Below, piece after piece: positions 6,976 to 15,055 of a DNA stretch of 64,000 nucleotides. Below the pieces are notes generated by a model. It ran no database searches. It saw only the letters and a program-made list of their open reading frames with translations, and was not told the origin of the DNA. The position numbers and the translations under genes were made by a program. Where the stretch lies: assembly GCF_004296575.1 (NCBI RefSeq), contig NZ_SAYT01000005.1, positions 124,001-188,000 of the forward strand, given 5' to 3'. Each line of letters opens with the position of its first letter. Position 1 is the stretch's first letter. Source of the stretch: Dyella amyloliquefaciens (GTDB lineage: Bacteria; Pseudomonadota; Gammaproteobacteria; Xanthomonadales; Rhodanobacteraceae).

Positions 6976-9378
6976 TCAATCTCGGACGGGTGCGGGGGTG
7001 GCAGGCGCGGAAGACGAGTCGGCGCTGCCGAAAAGATTGCCGACGCGCTGCCAGAAACAGCCTTCGGCGTCCTGGCCAAGTGTACCGGCGACCACCGGCA
7101 ATTGGCGCGCACCTTCACATCCTTCTTCCGAGCGATGGCCGTTGGCATTGATCCAGGCCATTTCCAGGCCGTCGCCCGGCGCTGCCGACAGCGGGCGCGT
7201 AGGCAGCTTGCGGAACAGCTCCTGCCACGCGCGCAGGCTGCCGGTGGCGCCATACAGGCCGCTCGGCTTGTTGTCATCGCGGCCCATCCAGAACAGCGCG
7301 AGGTGATCGCCCGTGAAGCCAGCGAACCAGCTGTCGCGCATGTCATTGCTAGTGCCCGTTTTGCCGGCGGCATTGAGATAGGCGAGGCCCGAGCTGCCGA
7401 TGGAAGCGGCCGTGCCCGAACGCGCCACCTGCTGCATCGCCCACGTCACCAGGCGTACGGCCGGCTGGTATTCGCCGGGACCAGTCTTCACTTCATAGCG
7501 CTTGATCGTCTGGCCCTTGCCATCGACCACGCCACGCACGGCCAACAGCGGCAACGCATGGCCGTCGGCTGAGATGTACTGGTACAGCTGCGCGGCCTGC
7601 AACGGCGACATGTCCTCGGCGCCGATCAGCAGCGAAGGACTCGGATTGACGTCGGTGAGTCCGAACGATTCGAGGAACGCCTTGATGCGCGGGATACCGA
7701 CGGTCATGCCGAGATTGATCGTCGCCAGGTTCCACGAATGCACCAGGCCATCGATCATTGGCACCGAGCCGTGCACATCACCTTCGTCGTTCTTCGGCGT
7801 CCAGTAGCTGCCATCGGGTTGGCGCATGCTGATCGGCGAGTCTTCCACCGGGCTGCCGAGGTTCCAGCGCTGCGGACTGGCGAGTGCCACCAGATAGACC
7901 AGCGGTTTCATCAGCGAGCCGATCGGGCGACGCGCGTCCATCGCGCGATTGAAGCCCTGCTCGCCCGGCGTCTTGCTGCCCACCATGGCGAGCACCGCAC
8001 CAGTCTTCGCTTCGGTCACCACCGCCGCAGCCTGCGCCGCTTCACCACGCTTGCCGAGGTTGGCCGCGGTCGTGGTGATCGCCTGTTCCGCATACAGCTG
8101 CGCGGCCGGATCGAGCGTGGTGAAGATGCTCAGGTTGCCGTTCGAAAGCGTCTCGTCGTCGAAGTCGTTGGTGGTCTGCGCACGCACCAGCTGCATGAAG
8201 GCCGGGAAGCGGTTGTGCGGCAGCTGTCCGTTGGTGACGATGCCCAGCGGCGTGGCCTTGTAGGCGGCGATCTGGTCGCTGCCGATCAGGCCCGTCTCGA
8301 CGAACTGGTCGAGCACGAGGTTGCGGCGCACCAGTGCACGATCCGGATAGCGACGCGGATCGTAGTAACTGGGGCCCTTCACCAGGCCGATCAGCAGCGC
8401 CATCTCCTGCGGCTTGAGGTCTTCCATGCGACGGCCGAAATAGAACTCCGACGCGGCGGCAAAACCATGCACCGCCTGATTGCCCTGCTGGCCGAGGAAC
8501 ACTTCGTTGACGTAGGCCTCGAGGATGCGGCTCTTGTCGTAATGCGTTTCGATGAGGATCGACATCAGCGCTTCGTTGAACTTGCGCGTGAGGTTCTGCG
8601 AACGATCCAGGAACAGGTTGCGCACCAGCTGCTGCGTGAGCGTGGAGCCGCCCTGCACGGTGTGGCCCGCACGCAGGTTGGCGAACGAGGCGCGCAGGAT
8701 CGCGGTGAAGTCGATGCCGATGTGATGCTTGAAGTCGCGATCTTCCACTGCCTGCAGGCCACCGATCAGCAGCGGCGGCACGTCGGCGAGGCGTACGATG
8801 CGGCGCTCTTCCTGCTGCGATCCGTACACCGTGGCGATGCGCGCGGGATCGAGATGGACCAGGTCCAGCGATCGGCCGGTACCGATGTCCTTCACGCTGG
8901 CCACCTGCCCCTTGCCCAGCACGACGCGGATACGCTTGGGCAACTCACCACCATCAGGGCCGGCGTAACCACGCGAGGCGATGTTGTAGGTGCTGCCGTC
9001 CTTCGCCCAGGTGCCCGCCACCTGGCCGCGTCCGTCATTGCCGTAGCCGGCGAAGGTCAGTTCGAGCTCCAGCGCCGCGGGCGTCATCGGCGTGCCGGTA
9101 GACAGTGGCAGCGGCCGCGCGTAAACGCGCGTGGGCACCGCGAAGACCAGGTCGTTGAAGCGGTCCTGCACCCGCTTGTTGAGCACCAGGGTGTAGGGCA
9201 GCACGAAGCCGAAGAGCAGACCCATGCAGATCCAGAACGGAATGCGCACCCAGGGCCAGACAGCGCTGGCGAACGAACGGAGGCGGGTCAAGAAGGCCAA
9301 AGAGGGAGAATCCTGAACAGGAGGGGCCACGCGATCATAGGACCCGCTTCCCGGCGGGTATCTGAACGCCAGCGGCAA
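6976..9378 (-). CDS. mrcB: penicillin-binding protein 1B, bifunctional glycosyltransferase/transpeptidase
   Basis: An 800-residue class A PBP that polymerises lipid II and cross-links peptidoglycan at the periplasmic face. It has one N-terminal membrane segment (about 45-66) and a UB2H-like region (about 85-180). The GT51 domain has EDRDFKHH (212-219) with catalytic E212, and QGGSTLTQQLVRNLF. The transpeptidase domain has SLMK (nucleophile S488), SWN (548-550) and KTGT (from 673). The true start may be a GTG 15 codons in, since the first residues look non-conserved. It is followed at once by the TPR lipoprotein gene. Confidence 0.95.
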   Translation of the reverse strand: MPLAFRYPPGSGSYDRVAPPVQDSPSLAFLTRLRSFASAVWPWVRIPFWICMGLLFGFVLPYTLVLNKRVQDRFNDLVFAVPTRVYARPLPLSTGTPMTPAALELELTFAGYGNDGRGQVAGTWAKDGSTYNIASRGYAGPDGGELPKRIRVVLGKGQVASVKDIGTGRSLDLVHLDPARIATVYGSQQEERRIVRLADVPPLLIGGLQAVEDRDFKHHIGIDFTAILRASFANLRAGHTVQGGSTLTQQLVRNLFLDRSQNLTRKFNEALMSILIETHYDKSRILEAYVNEVFLGQQGNQAVHGFAAASEFYFGRRMEDLKPQEMALLIGLVKGPSYYDPRRYPDRALVRRNLVLDQFVETGLIGSDQIAAYKATPLGIVTNGQLPHNRFPAFMQLVRAQTTNDFDDETLSNGNLSIFTTLDPAAQLYAEQAITTTAANLGKRGEAAQAAAVVTEAKTGAVLAMVGSKTPGEQGFNRAMDARRPIGSLMKPLVYLVALASPQRWNLGSPVEDSPISMRQPDGSYWTPKNDEGDVHGSVPMIDGLVHSWNLATINLGMTVGIPRIKAFLESFGLTDVNPSPSLLIGAEDMSPLQAAQLYQYISADGHALPLLAVRGVVDGKGQTIKRYEVKTGPGEYQPAVRLVTWAMQQVARSGTAASIGSSGLAYLNAAGKTGTSNDMRDSWFAGFTGDHLALFWMGRDDNKPSGLYGATGSLRAWQELFRKLPTRPLSAAPGDGLEMAWINANGHRSEEGCEGARQLPVVAGTLGQDAEGCFWQRVGNLFGSADSSSAPATPAPVRD

Positions 9379-9443
9379 TTTGTGGCGTGGATGTGGCCGA
9401 AGGAAGGCGCCCGCGAGGTCTCAAGCCCCCCCTCTCCTACTTT

Positions 9444-9558
9444 TGTAGGAGCGCACCCAGTGCGCGACCGCAACACCCCGTTATCAAGTCACCACGCGGT
9501 TTCGCCACAGAATCAGGGGTTCCGGCGAGGCCAATCGCGCACTGGGTGCGCTCCTACA
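9444..9558. repeat. GTAG-type REP pair (inverted)
   Basis: The arms at 9444-9467 and 9535-9558 are exact inverse copies of the same REP unit as at 6294, with heads outwards. The right arm overlaps the end of the SDR-type gene and provides its TAG stop at 9554-9556. The spacer between the arms differs from those of the other pairs. Confidence 0.87.
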
Positions 9559-10399
9559 GGGGGGTGTTGGGCTCCCAGCAGGCGGCGTCGGGCTGGAACG
9601 GGCGCGGTGAGACGCCCAGCAGGCGCTGGAGCTCGCTGTTGTCGGCGATGAGGTTGGCTTCCAACCGCGTCAGCGGACCGCGCAGCCGGGGTACGGCGTG
9701 GCGACCCAGGTGCAACAGCGTGGCCGGGACGGGAATGGGCAAGGTGCCGATGGGCAGGCTGCGGCGCACCCGGGCAAACATCTCGCCGGCCGTGAGCCGC
9801 TCGCCCCCACCCAGCGGCACGATGCGGCCGGCCGCTTCGGGATGATCCAGCGCGGCCACCACGGCGGCGGCGATGTCATCGGCATGAACCGGCTGGCGCA
9901 GGCCCCGACCGGCGGGCAGCGGAAACACCCGCAGTCGCATCGCGCGGCGGGCGATCGGGGTGAGACTCTTGTCGAGCCCCGCGCCGTAAATCAGCGTGGG
10001 ACGGAAGATCGTCCACAACGCCCCCTGCTTTTCGCAGGCAGCGGCCAACGCCAATTCACCATCGCGCAGCGACTGCGAAATCGCGCGCTCGGCCGGCACA
10101 TCGGAATCCTGCTTGGATTCGGCACTCATCGAACTGGTCGCGATCACCCGCGTTCCCGGCGCCAGCACCAGCGAGGACAGCCACTGCGCAAACGGCAGCA
10201 GCGGGCCGAAGCTGATGATCACCAGGGGACGCCCCACGTCCGGCACGCGATCGGGCAACTTGCCCTGTACCCAGGTCAGCCCGGGTTCGCTGGCACGCTC
10301 GCGGCGGCTCAGCGCGATCACGGTTTCGCCGCGCGCGTGCAGGCGCGGCAGCAGGAAGTGGCCGATCTGACTGCTGGCCCCAAACACCATCACCGTCAT
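9554..10399 (-). CDS. NAD(P)-binding SDR/epimerase-like protein
   Basis: A 281-residue Rossmann-fold protein beginning MTVMVFGASSQIGHFLLPRL, with the glycine motif GASSQIG. Mid-protein FRPTLIYGAGLDKSLTPIAR and PVHADDIAAAVVAALDHPEA are typical of extended SDR/epimerase relatives that act on nucleotide-sugar or quinone-type substrates. The canonical YxxxK is not obvious, so a redox-sensor or reductase role is as likely as epimerase activity. Its last codons and the stop lie in a REP arm, so the natural C-terminus may have been replaced. It lies 10 bases beyond the TPR membrane protein gene, same strand, likely the same transcript. Confidence 0.8.
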   Translation of the reverse strand: MTVMVFGASSQIGHFLLPRLHARGETVIALSRRERASEPGLTWVQGKLPDRVPDVGRPLVIISFGPLLPFAQWLSSLVLAPGTRVIATSSMSAESKQDSDVPAERAISQSLRDGELALAAACEKQGALWTIFRPTLIYGAGLDKSLTPIARRAMRLRVFPLPAGRGLRQPVHADDIAAAVVAALDHPEAAGRIVPLGGGERLTAGEMFARVRRSLPIGTLPIPVPATLLHLGRHAVPRLRGPLTRLEANLIADNSELQRLLGVSPRPFQPDAACWEPNTPL

Positions 10400-10409
10400 G
10401 AGCGATTCC

Positions 10410-12242
10410 TCAGGAACCGGACTGCAGGCGTGCCATCAAGGTGGCCAGGCGTGGATTGCCCGGCATGAGTTTGCGTGCACTATCCAGCGACTGGGCAGCA
10501 CCGGCGCGGTCGCCACTGTCCAACTGTCGTTCGGCCTGGTCCATCCAGGCACTCGCCAGCCGCTGGCGCAGCACGCCCTGGTTCGTGTTGCCCGGCGACA
10601 GGTCGGCCAGGTCCGCCAGCCGGCTGTTTGCGGTGGACAGGTTGCCGCTCGCCACGGCCTGGTTGAACTGGCTGATGGCGAGATTGGGCAGGTTTTCCAG
10701 TCCATTGCGGGCCGTTACGTTGTTGCCGTCGATGGCGAGCGCCTGCCGGTAAAGGTCATAGGCGCTCTCGCCCGGCGGCAGCATGAGATTGCCCTGCCGC
10801 GCCGCCGTGTCGGCACGCAATATCGTGCGCGACAGCTCGGCGCTCTGCTGCGGAGTGAGCGGCGGGTGCTGCAGCCCTGCTGCGCTGTCGTCCTCGGCGT
10901 CGCTCGCCACCTGGGCGGCTGCGGCGGCTTTGTGGCGCTCGCCCTTGCTGGTCGGCTGCGCTTCCTCGGCGGTTGCTTGCTTGTCACCACCGCTGCCGGC
11001 CTGCGCGGCCGCAACGGATTTCCGCTCGTCGGTCAGCCGTCCGCGCGCCGCCGCCAGTTCTGCAGAATGCGGGGCCAGCGCCTCGGCCTGATCCAGCAAG
11101 GGACTGGCATGCGCGGTGTCACCGCTGTCGAGCGCGGCATTGGCCTGCACGATCAGGGCCTGGGCCACCTGGCCGAGACCGGTCTTGGCATCGTCGTTAT
11201 TCGGATCGATGGCCAGTGCGGCCTTGAAGTGCGCCAGCGCGGTGTCGTCACCGTCACCGGTGATACGGCCGGCACGCAGCGCATCCTGACCCTGCTTGAT
11301 CGCGTCCGTGACCTGGCTGTTGTTCTGCTGGTCGGCCTGCACCAGCGCGGCGCGCAAGGCAGGCAGCTCACCGTAGTTCGGCAACAGCACGGCGATGCGG
11401 TCGACCAGCGCGGAGGCCGCCGCATGATCGCCGGCATCCAGTGCCTTGTGGGCCTGGCCGGCGAGCGCGTCGGCCACCTTGTCGAGCCCATGCAGGGCCA
11501 CGGCATTATTTGGATCGGCGGCGAGCATGCGCCGGTACAGCGCGCCTGCACCGTCGTCGCCATCGAGCTTGCCTGCATCGAGCGCCTGCTGGGCCTGGTC
11601 GACCAGCCGATCCGTCTGCACCGAACCGTTACGTGCGCTGGCAATGGCCTGGCTCAGGCGGTCGACGTCGCTACCGCCGCCCAGCAACTCACGCGCCGTC
11701 GTCAGCGCCTGGTCGGCCTCATCGAGCTTGTGGGCCTGCAGCGCCGCGTCGGCGCGGGAGATCTCGGCCTGACCCACGTTACGCAGGCCATCGCGGGCGC
11801 GATCGTTGTCTGGCTGAAGTGCGCGTGCCGCTTCGTACAACTCGCGTGCGCTGGTACCGTCGGTGCCTTCGAGGCGGCCGTCCTGCAGCGCCGTATCGGC
11901 GCGACTCAACAGGTCACCCAGCTCGGTGCTGGGCACCAGTCCACGCAGCCTGTCCTGTCCCATCCACACGCTGGTGCCGATACCGATCACCACCAGCAAC
12001 GCCAGCGGCACCAGCCAGCCGCGCTTGCGTGGGCGCAGCCGCGGGCGTGACGTGGGTTCACGCGGGGGCACCGGGCGACGCATGTCCGGCGCGAGGTTGA
12101 ACTTGGGCAGGCCATCCTCGTCCCGGGGCATCTCGTTCGACGAGGTCGGCGAGGCTGGCGTATCCAGGTTGTCGAGGCTGCCCAGGGTCGGCTCGGTACG
12201 GCCTGGCGACCCGTGGTCGTTGTGGTCTTTGCGTCCGTTCAT
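10410..12242 (-). CDS. TPR-rich single-pass inner-membrane protein
   Basis: A 610-residue protein with an acidic, disordered N-terminus (1-70), a basic stretch RPRLRPRKRG, one membrane segment (about 74-92, WLVPLALLVVIGIGTSVWMG) and a long periplasmic part. That part has repeated helix pairs of about 70 residues, each with A(I/L)DPNNxxAxxGL-like cores (for example YEAARALQPDNDRARDGL, FKAALAIDPNNDDAKTGL, YRQALAIDGNNVTARNGL). This is a TPR scaffold. The partner is unknown. It lies between relA and the SDR gene on the same strand. Confidence 0.82.
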   Translation of the reverse strand: MNGRKDHNDHGSPGRTEPTLGSLDNLDTPASPTSSNEMPRDEDGLPKFNLAPDMRRPVPPREPTSRPRLRPRKRGWLVPLALLVVIGIGTSVWMGQDRLRGLVPSTELGDLLSRADTALQDGRLEGTDGTSARELYEAARALQPDNDRARDGLRNVGQAEISRADAALQAHKLDEADQALTTARELLGGGSDVDRLSQAIASARNGSVQTDRLVDQAQQALDAGKLDGDDGAGALYRRMLAADPNNAVALHGLDKVADALAGQAHKALDAGDHAAASALVDRIAVLLPNYGELPALRAALVQADQQNNSQVTDAIKQGQDALRAGRITGDGDDTALAHFKAALAIDPNNDDAKTGLGQVAQALIVQANAALDSGDTAHASPLLDQAEALAPHSAELAAARGRLTDERKSVAAAQAGSGGDKQATAEEAQPTSKGERHKAAAAAQVASDAEDDSAAGLQHPPLTPQQSAELSRTILRADTAARQGNLMLPPGESAYDLYRQALAIDGNNVTARNGLENLPNLAISQFNQAVASGNLSTANSRLADLADLSPGNTNQGVLRQRLASAWMDQAERQLDSGDRAGAAQSLDSARKLMPGNPRLATLMARLQSGS

Positions 12243-12319
12243 GGGCCTAGGGAGGTGAGGTTTCTCGCTTGCAGCTTAGCATCGCGGGGGGCCGGGACCG
12301 GCCCGCCCGCGCCCGGCGT

Positions 12320-14455
12320 TCAGCCAACGCTGACGCGGCGCGCGTCGACCACGTTGGGCAAGGCCACCAGTCGGGCCAGCAAGCCGGACAGCTGTTCGAA
12401 ATCGCGCACGCGCAGGGTGAAGCGCATTTCCACCTCGCCCGTGCGGGTGAACACGCGGCTCGACGAGGCGATGATATGCGCGCTCGCGTTGCTGATCAGG
12501 CTGGTGACGTCCTTCTGCAGGCCCTTGCGATCGTAGCCATGCAGTTCGATGTCCACTTCGTAGGCGCGCGCCGCGGCCTTGCCCCACTCCACGTCGATCA
12601 CGCGGTCGGGATCGCGACGCACCAGGCGCGCGAGACTCGGACAGTCGGCGCGATGCACGGAGACGCCACGCCCCTTGGTGACGAAGCCCCGCACCGGATC
12701 GCCGGGCAAGGGCTGGCAGCAGCGCGCCAGCGTGGTGAGCAGGTTGCCCACGCCTTCGATGCTTAGCGCGCTCTGGCCCGGCACGGCCGGCCTCGGCGGC
12801 GCAACGGTGGCGGACTGCGTCATGGCCGGTGGCGGTGCAGAGGCCTCCTGCAGCACGCGTGCGATCTGTCCCGGAGCGATTTCGCCCAGTGCCAGCGCCA
12901 CCAGCAGTTCATCGTGCGTCTTCACATGGAAGTGCGCCGGCAACTTGCCGATGTCCGCGGACGGCAAGGCCAGTCGCTTGAGTTCTTTTTCGAACATCGC
13001 ACGACCGGCGGCGACGTTGGCGTCGTGCGCAATCCGGCGGAACCACGCGCGCAGCTTGTCCTTCGCGCGCGAGGTATGCAGATAGCCGTGGTGCGGCGAC
13101 AGCCAGTCGCGGCTGGGCTCGGCCACCTTGGCGGTAAGCACTTCCACGCGATCGCCGCTGGATGGCTGGAAGGTCAGCGGCACGATGCGACCGTTGACCT
13201 TGGCACCACGGCAACGGTGACCCACCTCGGTATGCACGTGATACGCGAAGTCGAGCACGGTGGCGCCACGTGGCATGTCCACCACCTCGCCCTTGGGCGT
13301 AAGCACGTAGACGCGGTCTTCCAGCAGTTCGGTGTGCAGATCCGCCGCGAGGTCACTTTCACTGTCCGGACGGGGCTCGAGCAAACGGCGCATCCAGGCG
13401 ATCTTCGCCTCGAACTCGCTGTCCCCCGCACCACCTTCCTTGTAGCGCCAGTGCGCAGCCACGCCCAGCTCGTTGATGCGATGCATCTCGTGCGTGCGGA
13501 TCTGCACTTCCAGCGTCTTGCCGCGCGGCCCGATCACGGCCGTATGCAACGAGCGATAGTCGTTGCCCTTCGGCCGCGCGATGTAATCGTCGAACTCGCC
13601 CGGCAGATGCGGCCACAGCGTATGCACGACGCCGAGCGCGCCATAGCAGTCGGCCACGCTGTCCACCAGGACGCGCACCGCGCGGATGTCATAGAGGTCG
13701 GAGAATTCCAGCGACTTGCGCTGCATCTTCTTCCAGATGGAATAGATGTGCTTGGGACGCCCGGCCAATTCCGCCCGGATGCCCGCGGCATCGAGCGCGC
13801 GATGCAGCAGGTCGAGCGATTCGCGGATGAACTCCTCGCGGTCGACGCGGCGCTCGTCCAGCAGCTTTGCGATGCGCTTGTAGGTTTCCGGTTGCAGGTA
13901 GCGGAAGCTGAGGTCTTCCAGCTCCCACTTGAGCTGCCAGATACCGAGGCGATTGGCGAGCGGCGCGTGGATGTCCCGGGTGAGCCGCGCCAGCGACTGA
14001 CGCTCGGCCTCGGGCCACGCACTGGCCACGCGCATGCGCGCCACTTGCCGCGCCAGCAGGATGAACACCACGCGCACGTCACGGATGATGGCCAGCAACA
14101 GACGCCGCAAACCTTCAGCGCCGTGATCGGCGCCGTGCTGGGCGTGCAGTGCCCATACCCGTTCGGCAGCCACCTGCCCGGCGACCAGGCGCTGCAACAC
14201 GGGCGGCAACGTCGACTCGCGGTGCGCCCATGTTGTTGGATCAACGCGGGCGACCTCAAACCAGAGTGCCGCCGCCTGGGTCTGCGCATCGCATCCCAGC
14301 ATGGCGAGCAGATCCAGCACATCCGCGTACTCAGCCTGGTTGACCGCCAGCGACGCGCACGCATCCAGCGCCTCGCCCAGCACAGGCGGGACGCGGCCGG
14401 CACGTTCGCGCCACTGGGTGAGACCCGGGCTAGCAGTGAGGGCGGCTTGGACCAT
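12320..14455 (-). CDS. relA: GTP pyrophosphokinase RelA, (p)ppGpp synthetase I
   Basis: A 711-residue long RSH enzyme that makes (p)ppGpp on stalled ribosomes. The N-terminal hydrolase region lacks a metal-binding HD motif, as expected for RelA. The synthetase domain has the EFDD signature at 287-290 (RelA type rather than the RxKD of SpoT), followed by YIARPKGNDYRSLHT. A TGS domain (RVYVLTPKGEVVDMPRGATV), a ZFD-like CCQPLPGD segment and a C-terminal ACT domain follow. The ATG at 14455 is convincing. Monofunctional synthetase activity is inferred. Confidence 0.95.
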   Translation of the reverse strand: MVQAALTASPGLTQWRERAGRVPPVLGEALDACASLAVNQAEYADVLDLLAMLGCDAQTQAAALWFEVARVDPTTWAHRESTLPPVLQRLVAGQVAAERVWALHAQHGADHGAEGLRRLLLAIIRDVRVVFILLARQVARMRVASAWPEAERQSLARLTRDIHAPLANRLGIWQLKWELEDLSFRYLQPETYKRIAKLLDERRVDREEFIRESLDLLHRALDAAGIRAELAGRPKHIYSIWKKMQRKSLEFSDLYDIRAVRVLVDSVADCYGALGVVHTLWPHLPGEFDDYIARPKGNDYRSLHTAVIGPRGKTLEVQIRTHEMHRINELGVAAHWRYKEGGAGDSEFEAKIAWMRRLLEPRPDSESDLAADLHTELLEDRVYVLTPKGEVVDMPRGATVLDFAYHVHTEVGHRCRGAKVNGRIVPLTFQPSSGDRVEVLTAKVAEPSRDWLSPHHGYLHTSRAKDKLRAWFRRIAHDANVAAGRAMFEKELKRLALPSADIGKLPAHFHVKTHDELLVALALGEIAPGQIARVLQEASAPPPAMTQSATVAPPRPAVPGQSALSIEGVGNLLTTLARCCQPLPGDPVRGFVTKGRGVSVHRADCPSLARLVRRDPDRVIDVEWGKAAARAYEVDIELHGYDRKGLQKDVTSLISNASAHIIASSSRVFTRTGEVEMRFTLRVRDFEQLSGLLARLVALPNVVDARRVSVG

Positions 14456-14496
14456 GGCGCCATTCTAGTGCAGGCGCGATCCAAGGCCCGCCCGCC

Positions 14497-14517
14497 GCAT
14501 GAACCGGCGGTTCATGC
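14497..14517. promoter_or_regulatory. 21-bp palindrome, candidate operator GCATGAACC-GGC-GGTTCATGC
   Basis: A perfect 9-bp inverted repeat with a 3-base centre lies in the 113-base divergent spacer between relA and the small exported protein gene. TATGCT at 14522-14527 just downstream is a plausible -10 for the plus-strand gene, so a bound protein could block it. The regulator is unknown. Confidence 0.5.
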
Positions 14518-14568
14518 CGTGTATGCTGCCGCGGCGACGTTGTTCCCTATGACTATGAGGAAATTCCC

Positions 14569-15045
14569 ATGCGTCTGGCCCGCCTGCTGCCCGTGTTCAT
14601 GAGTGTCGCCCTGATCGTTCCCGCCTTTGCCCAGGCCGCCGACCAGTACGTGCCACTGCAGCAGCGCATGAGCCCGGCGGAGTTCAAGGCCTCGGGACTG
14701 GACAAGCTTTCGCCGGACGAACTGAAGAACCTCGACGACTGGCTGAGCGGTCACGGCAAGGTGATCACCAAGGTGGTCGACTCCTCAGGCAAGCCGGTGT
14801 TCTACCCTGAGAGTGGCAAGCGTACGGTGATCACTGCGCGCCTGAAGGGTTCCTTCGACGGCTTCGGGGAAAACATGCAGTACCCGCTCGACAACGGCCA
14901 GTTGTGGAAGCAGGCCGGCTCGGGCAGCTACAGCTGCCCCCACGCCGAGAACCCGACCGTCACCATCAAGCCCATGATGATGGGCAACTGGCTGATGTAC
15001 GTCGAGGGCTGCCCCAACAGCATCAGCGTGAAGCGCGTCCACTGA
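14569..15045 (+). CDS. small exported protein of unknown function
   Basis: A 158-residue protein with a clear signal peptide (MRLARLLPVFMSVALIVPAF, cleavage after AQA). The mature part is YVPLQQRMSPAEFKASGLDK, then a beta-rich domain with GSFDGFGENMQYPLDNGQLW and two cysteines (SYSCPHAENP and VEGCPNS) that could form a disulfide. Members I recall in xanthomonads are hypothetical proteins. A GAGG ribosome site precedes the ATG. It is convergent with hrpA. Confidence 0.82.
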   Translation: MRLARLLPVFMSVALIVPAFAQAADQYVPLQQRMSPAEFKASGLDKLSPDELKNLDDWLSGHGKVITKVVDSSGKPVFYPESGKRTVITARLKGSFDGFGENMQYPLDNGQLWKQAGSGSYSCPHAENPTVTIKPMMMGNWLMYVEGCPNSISVKRVH

Positions 15046-15055
15046 CGCGCGTGAC

